Shown here piece after piece: positions 11,596 to 23,125 of a stretch of DNA of 64,000 nt (its first letter is position 1; each line of letters starts with the position of its first letter). The notes under the pieces are model-generated. The model made no database searches. It saw only the letters and a list, made by a program, of their open reading frames with translations, and was not told the origin of the DNA. The stretch comes from Zygnema cylindricum (Eukaryota; Streptophyta; Zygnematophyceae; Zygnematales; Zygnemataceae): assembly GCA_037447655.1 (NCBI GenBank), contig JBBHKE010001362.1, forward strand, positions 291,148-355,147. Reading direction: 5' to 3'. Both the position numbers and the translations under genes were made by a program.

Positions 11596-12143
11596 CACCG
11601 CCAATCGTTATTAGCGTGGGAGTTTGCTTAGCGTATAATAATAACTACAGTGGTGTACGCTATTTAAGAATTTGAAAATTTTGGAAAAAATCATACATTC
11701 TAATTGTTTGATTATGGCAATTTGGATCTTTGAAAAAAAAAATGTCGGTTGCAAACATGCTTACACTTATATAGGTATCCGTACAAAATCTGACAAATCG
11801 TACACAAATCGTACATTCACACAGTCGAAACGCGGCTGTCGGACGAATATGTGGGAACAAGATTTTTTACGACCTAGCTTTTTTTCCTTTTTAGAACGCA
11901 TATTCTCATGCGTCTGCGGTTACTAAAACTAATTTATTGTAATTTTTAACTTAAAAAGGTACATTTATGTACGGTCTGACACTGACCGTACACAACTCTA
12001 TTTAAGAAACAACGCACTGAAAAAGTGAAAATAACCCTAAATAGAATAAAGAAAAAAACAGAATGAACTACACTAATGGAGAATAAAAAATAAAAAAAGC
12101 GGGACGGAATTAGTGTACACAACGCTAATAATGATTGGCGGTG
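11596..12143 (+). mobile_element. mariner/Stowaway-like MITE M3
   Basis: The ends are CACCGCCAATCGTTATTAGC and the inverse, flanked by TA. It is very similar to M1 over its length (inverted) and contains an 84-codon open frame present in both, with no known motif. Confidence 0.85.
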
Positions 12144-12150
12144 TACAGTA

Positions 12151-12349
12151 CACCGTGAATCGTTATTAGCCTTGTGTACGCTATATCGGCACCCCAAAAT
12201 TTTGACATTAATACCTTAAATATAATAAATCACACTATTTAAAGACGTGAACCATAATCTGCCACGTCTCATAGCACTAAATTAGAATGAATGACGCTAA
12301 TTTTTTCTTTACACTAATAATTTCTATACGCTAATAACGATTCAAGTTG
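12151..12349. mobile_element. short MITE M4 with related ends
   Basis: It begins CACCGTGAATCGTTATTAGC after TA and ends ACGATTCAAGTTG before TA. The inner 160 bp differ from M1-M3 and match M6 (37488-37686) in inverse orientation. Confidence 0.75.
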
Positions 12350-12364
12350 TAGTCTCTAGTACTA

Positions 12365-12581
12365 CACCGCCAATCGCTATTAGCGTGTAGGTTTGATTAG
12401 CGTATACTATTATTTAGCGTGGTGTACGCTAATTGGGAATTTGGAAATTTTGGAAGAAATCGATTACTCTAATTAGGAATTAGGGCTTTTTTTAAATAGT
12501 GTGGATAATTCTATTTGAGAATAAAAACAAAAAAAATCGGGACGGGATTAGCGTACACAACGCTAATAGCGATTGGCGGTG
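12365..12581 (+). mobile_element. internally deleted MITE M5
   Basis: It has the same TIRs and subterminal sequence as M2/M3 but only about 217 bp, so most of the middle is missing. TA flanks both ends. Confidence 0.8.
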
Positions 12582-13093
12582 TACTGTACACTACGATACA
12601 TTACAGAATACAGTACTCATTGCACCATATCTACATATCTAGTAAAATCTGTACGTTGATCAGCAAAAATACGCGTGTACAGACTACAGAGTACATAGGA
12701 CGCGTAATGTAAAGTACAGTACTGTACTGTATCGACGCTTGCTCTTGGAAACTTCCAGGAAGCTATTGTATGCATATGTGTCCGGTTCATGAGCACTTGG
12801 CTACGATAATTGACGTTGATATCCATGAGGAAGCAGCAAACGAAGCCACCAAGACCTTAGGCTTCTGCAATATGGAAGCTTCTCCAGTACTGCAGGCAAC
12901 TCTGTTCCGTCCATAGGAAGTATTTCTCTGGCTGTTTTATCTGTACATGCCTTATATAACGACTACAGGTTTCCTATCTTTCAAATATTTCTGCTTTACT
13001 GTATTCGTTTGGTATATTTTTTCTGGCTCTTTCCCTTCGTTTCTGTCTCAAGCGAGTGTACAAAAGAGAGATTGGTGTGCGACTTCTTCAGCT

Positions 13094-14569
13094 ATGGCTA
13101 AACCTACACAAGCCACTTTTGCCGCCGGTTGTTTCTGGGGAGTGGAACTGGCCTATCAGCGAGTGCCAGGTGTCATAAAGGTCCATAAACGCCATATTTT
13201 CCATTTTTCTGAGTTTGGAAATTGAGACTTTTAGTAGGAGATCTTTGCGTTGTTCTCGCTTTATTTATTTTCGTTTTCACACTGTTTAGATCTCAAACTG
13301 TTGATGTGTGGTTTAGCAAGTCTTCTCTTTCTTTTCTTTTCTTTTCTCTTCTTTTATTTTCTTTTCTTACCATTTTTAGCTTTTTTTGCCGTCATGTTGT
13401 TAAGATTTCCTTGGTTTGTAATTGCTTTTTGCATAAAAACAACAGTCTGGAATGGAAATGAGCCAGTTTTTCATTTGCAGGTTAATATGATATGTACACA
13501 TGCAATTTCTGGCGAGTAATCCTCGTTTTCGTACAGAGAAGTGTACTTTTTTTTTGTATATCTTTCTGTACATTTACTGCGATTAGTGACTATTAACGCC
13601 AGTAATTGCGTATGTGTAACTAACATGTTAGAAAATGTTGATTTTTTACATTATTTTCGCCGGAAATATTCTGAACAGCTTTTCCTTTCCTATTCCTGCA
13701 CTTTCTGTTTTGCAGACAGCTGTCGGGTACACGCAGGGCCACGTGGCGAATCCGACGTATGAGGCTGTGTGTTCCGGGAAAACCGGGCATTCTGAGGCCG
13801 TACAGGTGGAGTACAATCCGGATGTCGTCAGCTACTCTCACCTTCTGGAGATTTTTTGGAAGCGCCACAATCCAACTCAGCTCAACCGCCAGGTAAACGA
13901 CAAGGATTCTTTTCTTTCTTTTTTTCTTTTTTTCTCCTCTGTCTGTCTTTAACAAGAAATTATGACTTAATTTGTAACCAACTGTTAAATCTCCTTGGTA
14001 GTCTGTCTTTTCGGGGATGCAGATGGGTGTGAGCTTGGTATTTGTCTGTCTTTGTCTGTTTCATCTCTGTCACTCTGTGTTTGTGTGAGGTTATTTTTCA
14101 TTGTAATGTTCTGATTTCTGTTTCTTCTTTCTATCACGTCGCTGTAGGGTTCTCTTCTTTTGCTGTACTTTTTCTCCTTTTAGGGCAACGATGCCAGTAC
14201 TTGGTATCGTTTAAAATTCTACGCTTGTAGTTTATGTAGCCTTTATGTGAACGGATAACTTACTCATCGTTCCTTTTCCTGTTCCTTTTTCTTTTCCTGT
14301 TCGCTTTCTTCTTTTAGGGCAATGATGTCGGTACTCAGTATCGCTCCGGGATCTACTTCCATAATCCCGAGCAAGAAAAAATTGCCAGAGAGTCTTTGCA
14401 AGCTCAACAGACCAAGCTGGGCCAAAAAATTGTGACTGAAATTTTGCCTGCGACGATATTTTATCCGGCAGAGGAATATCATCAACAATATCTCGAAAAG
14501 GGTGGTCGATTCAGAAAAGGGCAATCTGCTGCGAAAGGTTGTAATGATCCCATACGGTGTTATGGTTAA
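13094..14569 (+). CDS. MSRA: peptide methionine sulfoxide reductase A, copy 2 (3 exons)
   Basis: The enzyme is the same as copy 1, with exons 13094-13180 (29 codons), 13716-13892 (59 codons) and 14318-14569 (83 codons plus TAA), 171 aa in total. All introns are GT-AG and phase 0, at the same places as in copy 1. GCFWG lies near residue 12 and [11 protein letters not shown] closes the protein. The start is ATG in GCTATGGCT; the frame is open further upstream to 12947, so an N-terminal extension with a hydrophobic stretch is possible but has no counterpart in copy 1. The tail [13 protein letters not shown] is closer than copy 1 to the plant pattern, so this copy may keep the ancestral role. Intron 2 contains a decayed duplicate of the exon 3 start at 14184. 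Confidence 0.94.
14184..14209 (+). pseudogene. decayed duplicate of the start of MsrA exon 3
   Basis: After TTTTAG the sequence GGCAACGATGCCAGTACTTG parallels GGCAATGATGTCGGTACTCA of the true exon at 14318. The likeness covers about 26 bp with a pyrimidine-rich acceptor in front of both. The frame then soon meets TAG. Confidence 0.6.
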
Positions 14570-16349
14570 GCTCTTAAAAGGACTTATTTTTTGGTTACAG
14601 TACTAATTTGTTATAGAACTTTGGTTTGGGTTTTTGAGGGACATATTATGTAGTTCTTTAAGGCGGTTAAAATGATTTTGGTTAAGCTCTTATATAAAAA
14701 ATATTTTGTTCTTTAGGGCAGTTAAGGTTAAGAGCTTGAAGTATATTCGTTTGTTTTTTCTTCAAGGCAGAGAAGACTTTTTTTGTATAAATTGTACTTT
14801 TGCGTCTAGCTGTATGTACACAAGTAAACAACATTTGAGTATTTGAATTATTTGTTAGAAATTGCTGGGATTTGTATTCGTGGGGAGTTTATAACTTATC
14901 TGTTGTGTATTTATAAAGATGTGTATGGTGTTTATGTTTGTTTTGGAAATTTTGGTATTCAGTGTGAGGATTATTATGATCTGTGATGATTACTGTGGAT
15001 GTTATCTGTCGCCTCCTCTGAGTCAGGTTTTCTTCTTTTTTGGAAAAAGATATACGGAAAAATCACCAAATCACAAGATCACTGATTAGATACCTCGAAA
15101 TGTTTTATGTTTTCGGTTGTAGGAAATGTGGTTGCTGATGTAGGTAACTGTTAAACTTTAACGTTTTATATGAAATTTTTCTCAATGATTTTAGAGCTTG
15201 TCAAGGTGAGTTGACCATAGTGCTGTCATCATATTATCTCGCTTAAGATATTTAGATCTTTTCCTCGAGACTTTTAGGCTCTGCAGCAACTTTCACGATT
15301 GATCTGTCATCTATGTTAAAGCTCTTACATAAATCCAGCGCACCATCAGGTTGTTTGTCAATTTGATTACTTGTCAAATACCAAGACTGTTTAGTGAAGA
15401 CTTTTCTTTCCTATGATTCTTCTTTTGTGACTGCAAACCAATGAGTTTTTTCATTTGTGTTATTTATTTTTTAATGGTGTTGCCTTCGGTGAAGCTGGTA
15501 AAAATTACCAGTTTTGAGTGATGTATTGGTTCAACTTTCGTGCATGTGATGCGCTGCGTTACATGCGTTTTATCTGTTCGGACATTGGAATGTGGAGGCT
15601 GTTGTAGGCACAGTACGTGTGTACAAGTGGATGGTGTATGAAATGCATATATCATGTGCAAACTGTTTCTTAGTTTATGTTGTCTCGGTAACAATATCTC
15701 ACAGAATTCTTACAGAACGAAATCTTAACCGTAGGGCAGAATTTCGATGTTTTCCATGAATGAAAAATGCAGATGAGTCGGAATCGGTTTTACACTATTA
15801 GCAAGGTCAAGGAAGTGTTTAATCGTAATATATAGGGCCTTTATTACACTAAAGTGAGCACTAACTAAATGTTGTGCATACAAAATGTAAAGTAAAGGAA
15901 ATGGAGAATTCTTTCAGTGTTCGCCCTGTACAATTGTCACAATAAAGAAGGTTTTATTTCCAACTAACGAAATGGCTAAACTCTCTAAGTACAAAGCGTT
16001 GTTAGAGTGTAATCATTACCAACAATCAATGCTACGATCTTCAAGAATGACAAGTGAAAAGCAAAATAAAACATATAAAATTGAAAGCAACAAACAATCC
16101 TCCATACCTTATGCCACACTAAAAGTCAGAGATATGAATACCATCCATATATACTACATGGTGGTAAATTCCAAAGTCTACAGTTAGTATTCGACACTGT
16201 GCTCAATCGAATAAGGTTGAAGCTTGAACACGCGAAAGAATGACATGAGAGGTGGGGGGAATGGCTACAAGGTCCTTCGAATTCAAAAAATCATCGACCA
16301 CAATTACGTAAGACGCTGTCAAAAGACCTGTCCAACGTCCCCAATTTCA
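14570..16349. other. 3' flank of MsrA copy 2, no gene recognised
   Basis: T-rich sequence. No coding exon, RNA gene or known repeat stands out. Confidence 0.5.
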
Positions 16350-17050
16350 CTAAAGCAAATGATATAAAGTTATCAGCTTGGACTCAGTGCACGGTCTCGT
16401 TCTAATGGCCGATGCATCCCATGCCCCGACAACACTTACGACATTGAGGGAACGTGGGATGCCACAGGGTTTGTGAAAACTACACCGTCGATCGTATTTA
16501 GCGTGTATGTTTTTTTTGTCTCTTAAAACATCTTTTCTCCGTACATACATGTTAGATTGTGGATCTGACGGTTGCGATTGAAAGGTTGTATTCTCAGCTT
16601 ACGAATGGCGGTCTTAAATTGAAAATTGGACAAATGTGTACGGAGATAAGATGTTTTCAGTGGCGAAAAAAACATACTCGCCAAATATGATCGACGGTGT
16701 ACATTACCCAATGTTTTTCTCGCTTCGAGCGAAACTCGAGGTCCACTAGAGTACCGTGACTATGCAAGATTATATTGCGTCTCAAACCGTAGTGTGTGGT
16801 GTTGGTTAACTCCTCACTATGCAAGCATCGGAGCAAAGTGACACCTTGCTCGTCTATAGGTTGGCCACAAATGCAACGGAACTCCCGTAAGAGCGAATGA
16901 TGCGGCAAGCCACGGCCTAATTGAATTGTCGAAGAAGTTTATAGAGAAGACATGGGAAGCGAGGAATTGGTGACGCAACAAGCCGACCCCGAGCCTCTGG
17001 CCCCGAACAAGAGGGAAGTCCAACACGTGCTTTTGCTCGAAGGGGGCGTC
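16350..17050 (-). pseudogene. non-LTR retrotransposon (LINE) C-terminal remnant
   Basis: On the minus strand, frames at 16657-17030 read GRGLPHHSLLREFRCICGQP followed by a spaced C and H pattern. This resembles the region after the reverse transcriptase domain of LINE-type elements (RLGLP, then a CxC..D..G..LLRC motif). The next conserved piece, VVSVVGAWDASA, lies in the frame at 16350-16480. At least one frameshift is needed near 16915. A MITE (16483-16699) splits the remnant. No catalytic reverse transcriptase motif was found upstream. Confidence 0.5.
16483..16699. mobile_element. mariner/Stowaway-like MITE M8
   Basis: CACCGTCGATCGTATTTAGC and the inverse GATCGACGGTG form the ends, flanked by TA. 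Subterminal sequences are also inverted (AAAACATCTTTTCTCCGTAC against GTACGGAGATAAGATGTTTT). It lies within the LINE remnant. Confidence 0.85.
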
Positions 17051-19027
17051 TAAAGGAGGTTCTTAAAATCAACATCTTAAATCAACATGTTGTTGCACCC
17101 TTGAGTGGCTTTTCATGATGAGGGAGCAGAATTGAGGAACTTGGTTTTGGGGCTTAACTGCCAAAAGCAATCAAAACAACAATGGTTGTTAGAATTCTCG
17201 AAAACTCTTGCCCACTTGAGAGGTTACAAGAGCCCAAAAAGGAGTGGCGTTTACTGGAAAGCGCGAGGCACTAGTAGATGCCACGATAACCCAATTCCAT
17301 AAGTAAGATGTTACGAATGTAATGGTCATCGGACTAAAACCAACATCCCAAATCGAGGTTGGTCAAGTGATTTGTCGACGTCCTTGGTCTTTTTCGGCAA
17401 TCAAAAACACCGTGGCTATCAAACTCATCTAATATTGCAAACATACCATTATCAAACTCGAAAGAGAGGAAATGAAAAGGTAGGTCGGAAGTAAAGAGCG
17501 TGTCAAGTATAGTGGGCACTGTCTATTAAAACAAATTAAGATAACAAACGCCAATTGTGAATCAAGAACTTAAAAAATATGCGCTCAGTGGGCAAGGTCA
17601 TCCACTCAAGCTTCCTTCACAAATAGGTTTGCAAAATAAGGGACCCCAATAATGGAACCCATGATTCTTATGCCCTCTTTAGGGCAAACAACATGAAATT
17701 TCAAAGGGATGGGGAAATCTGGTGGCACGCCGAAAGGGCATGAAGTGCACACTTATTGAATTCGATAGAGAGACATAGAGTGGAATCATTTTTGACAAAG
17801 TAATGGAAGGCGTAAAACCTAGTTTTGTGGGCGAAATGATACGTGCCTCATCATAAGGGGCCATAAAGATCTAGAAGGTCGGAAAAGGAGAAATAAAAAA
17901 AGCAATAGTTCTCTCATCTCACCCGGAGAGAGAGGCTGCTACACTTATAGACATTGCTCAATACAATTGTCCTTCCGTGTTCTTACTGTTCTTCCAGAAT
18001 CCAAAATGTTATTACGCAGATGAATTTGATGAGCCCCTAACTCCTTAACTTTTCTTTGTTGGTTTTTTGGTAATCTACTTTCAAATTATTCTTTGTTGTG
18101 TACAACATCAACTATGGAAGATTGAATATTGACGCAAAGGTATTTATTCATTATAGCGGAATCGCCAAACCTTGCTGCGTTGACGTGCCTACACAAACCA
18201 ACTCTATATTTAAGCGGTAATAACGTAAATGCCCCAAGATAGACAAATGAGACAAAAGTGTGATTTGTTTCATGTTTGAAAAAGTAATGTTTATTAGTGA
18301 TATAGAGAGAATAAATTAAAAAATGATGTATGTATGTATACAAAGTAGATACAACAACACAGAGCAGCCAGGAAATAACTACAACAACTCTGTGTTTTTG
18401 GAAATGAGAATTTCTACAAGACGGTTTGTAGTTGATTTACCAAAATGGATGAAGAGGAAAATGAAAGATGATATAAGTCGTATATGTGGACCAGATAAGC
18501 GTGCAAAGAGCGAATGGTACACTATAAGTTTGTCTAAGAATAAAGGTCTCTATAATTTTTTTGTTTAGTAATGTATGTGAAATACAACAGCAATTAAAGA
18601 GAGAAATTGTCGGAAAACCAAGATAAGAAATATAATGAGACCGATTAGAATGCAAAGGGCAAAAAAAACACAACAAATTCAATATAAGAAGAAAAGGATT
18701 TTTAAAATAATTAATATTTACTATATTCATGCAAAATTTGGTGACAAGTGCTTTTGTTATATGATTGTAGCACTAATGGGCTTTGCTCCATTGGCTCATA
18801 AGACACCCTTTTTGAATTGTAATACTTTTGCGCAATGAGATGGGTCCATTGTAGGATCCGGGTATCGTGGACATTACAAACAAAATGAAAAATAAATGCA
18901 CGAAAAATGTGTTTTGTTTGACTAGGTTCAAAACGCGCCGAGTGCTATTTACAGGCATGCAATATATCCTGTACAATTATCCAAAAGAGAAAGAATACTC
19001 ATTTCAAAAAGTGCGATGGAAAGAACC
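17051..19027. other. no gene recognised
   Basis: Short open frames only, none with a recognisable motif. The first part may be further decayed LINE sequence, but I cannot show it. Confidence 0.4.
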
Positions 19028-19035
19028 ATCAAGGT

Positions 19036-19545
19036 CATAGGTGTTCAAACCGTATTTTATTTGCGATTCAATCGCGCGAATTATACGAGAGTAACTCATT
19101 GAACAATTTGAAAAAATCGTTAAAATCTTTAATGATTTTGGATCCGTACTATTCCATACATGTAAAAAAAAATCCGTACGATCGTACAGAATTCAAACTT
19201 ACCGCTCACAAATGGTGCAACACTGCAATGTCTTTTTCGTAAAAGTCCGTACATTTTTGGTAAAATTTCGTACATTTCTGTAATATTCCATAAATTTCCC
19301 GTAAAACTTGTTCAATTTACCGGACAGAAAGTACTATGGAGTGCAACATATCTTTTTGTCAAAGTCCGTACATTTTCCGTAAAACACTGTACATTTCATG
19401 TAAAATTCCGTAAATTTTCCGTAAATTTTCCGTTATGTTTACCGGATAGAAGGTACTCCGCTTTTTTTTGGGAATTTTTAAAAAGTCTCGAATTATGAGT
19501 AGAAATCAAAAAAAATGAAAAAATCGCACGATTTGAACAACAACG
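19036..19545. mobile_element. hAT-like MITE with exact 8-bp target duplication
   Basis: ATCAAGGT lies on both sides (19028-19035 and 19546-19553). The ends are CATAGGTGTTCAAACCG and, inverted, GTTGTTCAAATCGTG. The inside has repeated CCGTACATTT and CCGTAAA motifs. A paralogous stretch at 22068-22106 lacks the insertion and shows the pre-insertion order of the flanks. Confidence 0.8.
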
Positions 19546-19553
19546 ATCAAGGT

Positions 19554-20355
19554 ACAAAGGGGTTCATATAAGTAAAAAATAACGTATGAAGACTGCAATA
19601 GGAGACCCAAGCAAAGAAAATAGGTGAAGAAGCGAAAGGCCGTTCGTCCATTAGGGGTTGGCCATAATTGTTCGGAGATTTATATTGGCGGTAGTACAGC
19701 ACACTAGTTTTCTTGCCAAGTTTCCAACGTATCATGCCAATAAACCAGCTGTTGGACACGTAGCTTATTTTCATTGGTACCAAGTAGAATTGTGTTTAGA
19801 TATTAAGAATCGTCAAAGATATTTCAATTAAGCAATCTGAATGTAAGAACTGTACGAATGTTCGTCAACGATTTGTTAAGAGAATTTAAGATTTTTATAA
19901 GCGTTTGACAAAGATTTTTCAAATCCTTAATCTGAATGTAAGAATTGTACGAGAGTTTGTCAAAAAAAATCAAGTGTACAATGTGTAATTCTGCATGTAA
20001 TAAATCTACCACAATTTTTACCACCTCAATGTACGAATGTAAATTTCAAACATCTAAAAAACAAGAAAAAAAGCTCGTCAAACCACGAAAAATGAAATAA
20101 ATACAAAGAGAGGGTGACGGGACATCTTATGGTAAAGATTTTCTGGTAAATTTCAGTGGATCTGTGTCCACCTTGTCTTAAGGGTAACCTTCCATCAAGC
20201 AAAAAGTGGGGTTGTTTACTAGAGAAGTACCTTTTCGTACTAAGCCGTACTGTTTTTTTTTTTTTATAAAAGATGTTTACTAAAAATTCGTTAAGATTCT
20301 CGAGACTTTTTGGCAAAAATTTCCACCGTCCAATTTCAAATTTTCGACGCAAACG
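19554..20355. other. no gene recognised
   Basis: AT-rich sequence. I see no coding exon or known element. Confidence 0.4.
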
Positions 20356-20482
20356 TGTAACAAGATCTCCTACCTCTCACAAAATCCCATTACTACAACC
20401 AATTTCAACCACACATTCCACACATTGGAAAATACCCATCCACATTGGAAAGCACTCACATAAGGATAAACTTTAAATTAGA
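20356..20482. mobile_element. LTR end fragment of the G1/G2 gypsy family
   Basis: It starts TGTAACAAGATCTCCTACC and follows the first about 125 bp of the LTR at 22146. It then stops abruptly against a CT-rich tract. Confidence 0.7.
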
Positions 20483-20488
20483 AGAATC

Positions 20489-20636
20489 TCGTTCTCCCTC
20501 TACCTCTGCTTCTCTTGCTCTTTCTTCGTCTCCTTCTCCCTCTCCCTCTCTCTTTTCCTCTACCTCTCACTTTTCATCTTCCTCTTCCTCTCCCTCTCCC
20601 TTCCTCTCCCTCTTCCCCTCTCCTACCCCCCCCCCT
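20489..20636. repeat. polypyrimidine low-complexity tract
   Basis: Imperfect CTCCCT/CTTCCTCT repeats ending in a run of C. Confidence 0.8.
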
Positions 20637-21776
20637 TAATTGGATAGGATAAATCTCAAGATAACAAAATAATGCACTCCACAAGTGTAAGAAAGTAGTC
20701 TAATCCCAACAAGAACAAGAAAGAAATTATTAAAAAATCCATAATATTTCACCAAAAAGTTTTGTTATAATGATAATTGTTTCTTACTCGGTCTCTCACT
20801 CTAACTCCATTACTTTACCAAAATTCTTTCACTTTTAAATGAAACACCTAACTAAAACATTCGACATCATAAAAATAAAAACAGATTATAATGTGCGTTG
20901 TGCACTTCGACAAATGTTTTTTTGGTGGATTTACATCCACGTTGCCATACGCACGTGGCTTATCCCAAGGGTATTGTTTCATTGTTTGCTTATCATGGGA
21001 CATAGCTTACATCGTGTCCCCTTGAAATTGTAACTTAGCGAGCTTACTTTTTATTGTAGCGATGAGTTTTGTACATTTTTTTTGAAGTGTTCAATGCGTT
21101 AAAACGAAATTGTTACTTAAGTATTTGTCGATTGTAGACATCGACAATGCTTGTGGCGGTTGTCAACTTCTATAATTTGTGTTGTCGCACCTTATTTTTT
21201 GTAAATACTTGTGACGTAGCATGTTTTTGCGTGACATTGTAGACGTACAACTTTATAACCTGTACCATTCATGGTTGAAGATGATGCCTTTGCCTTTGCG
21301 TATCGTGTTTGGTTATTGTGATATAACATTGAATTTAGACCACTGCAAAAGAAAAAAGTATTGGATGCACAGGTACAAAAAAAACATTGTGAACTTTTAC
21401 TCTTCTTTGAAATCATCTGAAAATTTTAAAACCCTTTTAAATGTGAGAAGCCGATGATATTTTAATATAAAGGTAAAGTCTTAATATGACATGGTATGAC
21501 ATTGCCGTGGATCGGAAAACACAGGACGACAAGATGTAGAATATTCTAAGTTTGGAGATGACGCAAATAGTACTTTCAATTTTTTCAATTTATTCGTATT
21601 GTTATAAGTTTGTCGGTACACCGCAAAGTTTTAAAGGAAAATGACAAAGAAAAACCCTTACTTTAGCTCATGGGTCCACACCTTTACTTTTTTGTGCACC
21701 AATGGTACACTTAAAAGTAGTGTACTCCTTGAAGACGTTGGTCACAAACCAAGTTGATAGAGCAATAGAAACAATC
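20637..21776. other. no gene recognised; dispersed repeat at its end
   Basis: No coding exon is recognised. The part at about 21500-21690 resembles 48440-48600 (both contain a TTTTA(A/G)AGGAAAA.GACAAA core and ..CCCTTACTT), so it is a dispersed repeat of unknown type. Confidence 0.4.
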
Positions 21777-21783
21777 TTTATTC

Positions 21784-22058
21784 CATAGTTCAAAAAAAGG
21801 TGAAAGTAGGGCCATACATAATGCCTATTGTATGTAAAACATACAATATGACCTTAAGACCCATATTGTATTCGGACCTATTCGGACCAATTAAAACATT
21901 CAGACCAAAAAATTTTATTACACCCTTAGATTAAGACAATCAGACGGTCGCTGATCAACGTAGCGAACTAAAAAGATCACCTGAAAAGCCCATAACACAA
22001 CTTAGGATAAAGGCTCCGACCAAAGGCCTACCATAAAAACGCCTACTTTTGAACTATG
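21784..22058. mobile_element. hAT-like MITE, CATAGTTC ends
   Basis: The ends CATAGTTCAAAA and TTTTGAACTATG are inverted. Flanks CTTTATTC and ATTTATTC match in 7 of 8 bases. Inner sequence is shared, inverted, with the element at 37017-37475. Confidence 0.75.
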
Positions 22059-22145
22059 ATTTATTCTAAAAAGTGCGATGGAAAAAGCCATAAAGGTACA
22101 AAGGGGTAAAAAAACAAAAAAAGCGATACACACTGTATCCCTATT

Positions 22146-23125
22146 TGTAATAGGATCTCCTACCTCTCATAAATTCCCATTGCTTCAATCAATTTCAACC
22201 ACACATTCTACACATTGGAAAATACACATCCACATTGAAAAGCACTCACATAAGGATAAATTTTAAATTAGAAGAAGCTTCTGTCCACCTAACATTAGCT
22301 TGGTCTCTTGCCCTCGTGGCTCAACCCTTCTTTTTAAAGTGTTTTCCACTACTCTCCACTCTTAATAATTCTATCTCTTAACTACTAAAACACTACTTAG
22401 TTTGTAAGAGATTTCAGTGCAAAAATGCCATTGCTCCAATTTGGTTTTAATCGCTGAGGACCAAGATCAGTCAGAATTTCCACAAACTTTTTTGAAGGAA
22501 AAGATGTCTACTATTCTCTTAGACTTCACTATTTATCCATCATCGCCCTGGACTAGCCAGGTTTTACCTAGGCCAATCATTGATCAACAAGGTTTTACTT
22601 GGGACAATCATTGATCAGTAAGGACTCACATTGACCAATGCAAAAACATGCGAAATCTATTGCTAACTACGTAGCATTTACCAACCAATCAAGCGCTACG
22701 TTTCACTACATAACATTTACGTGCAAAAGTGCGCGCCAAACGAAACGCGACTTGGCACGAACATACGTCGCAAATTTCGCACGCGAAACTACCTACTAAA
22801 TTCCATTAAGTGAAAGTGACGTTTCGTACTAAAAATTGTACGAAACGAACCATCGTGCGCACTAAACAACTAAATGTTTCATTATTACTTTATGAAACGT
22901 ACACGTGAAATTTCGGTACTAATTTGACCCTTAACCCGTTTTAATGACACCCACTTGTTAGTTTGACCTTGGGTTGTCGCCTAAATACACCCATCGCTAT
23001 ATCTTTTGAATGAAAACTCCAAATCGGGCGATTATTTCGCGGACGTCTACCAAATTCATAACTTTATATTCCTAACCCTTAAATACCCATTTACAACTAA
23101 GTTTCGATCCACTATTACTGTTACA
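22146..23125 (-). mobile_element. LTR of gypsy element G1 (3' LTR on the minus strand)
   Basis: The ends are TGTAATAGG and ACTGTTACA (TGTAA/TTACA), 980 bp. It is the same family as 47331-48411 and 55657-57793. A purine-rich GGAGCGGATGA lies just outside on the minus strand, where the polypurine tract is expected. Confidence 0.8.
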
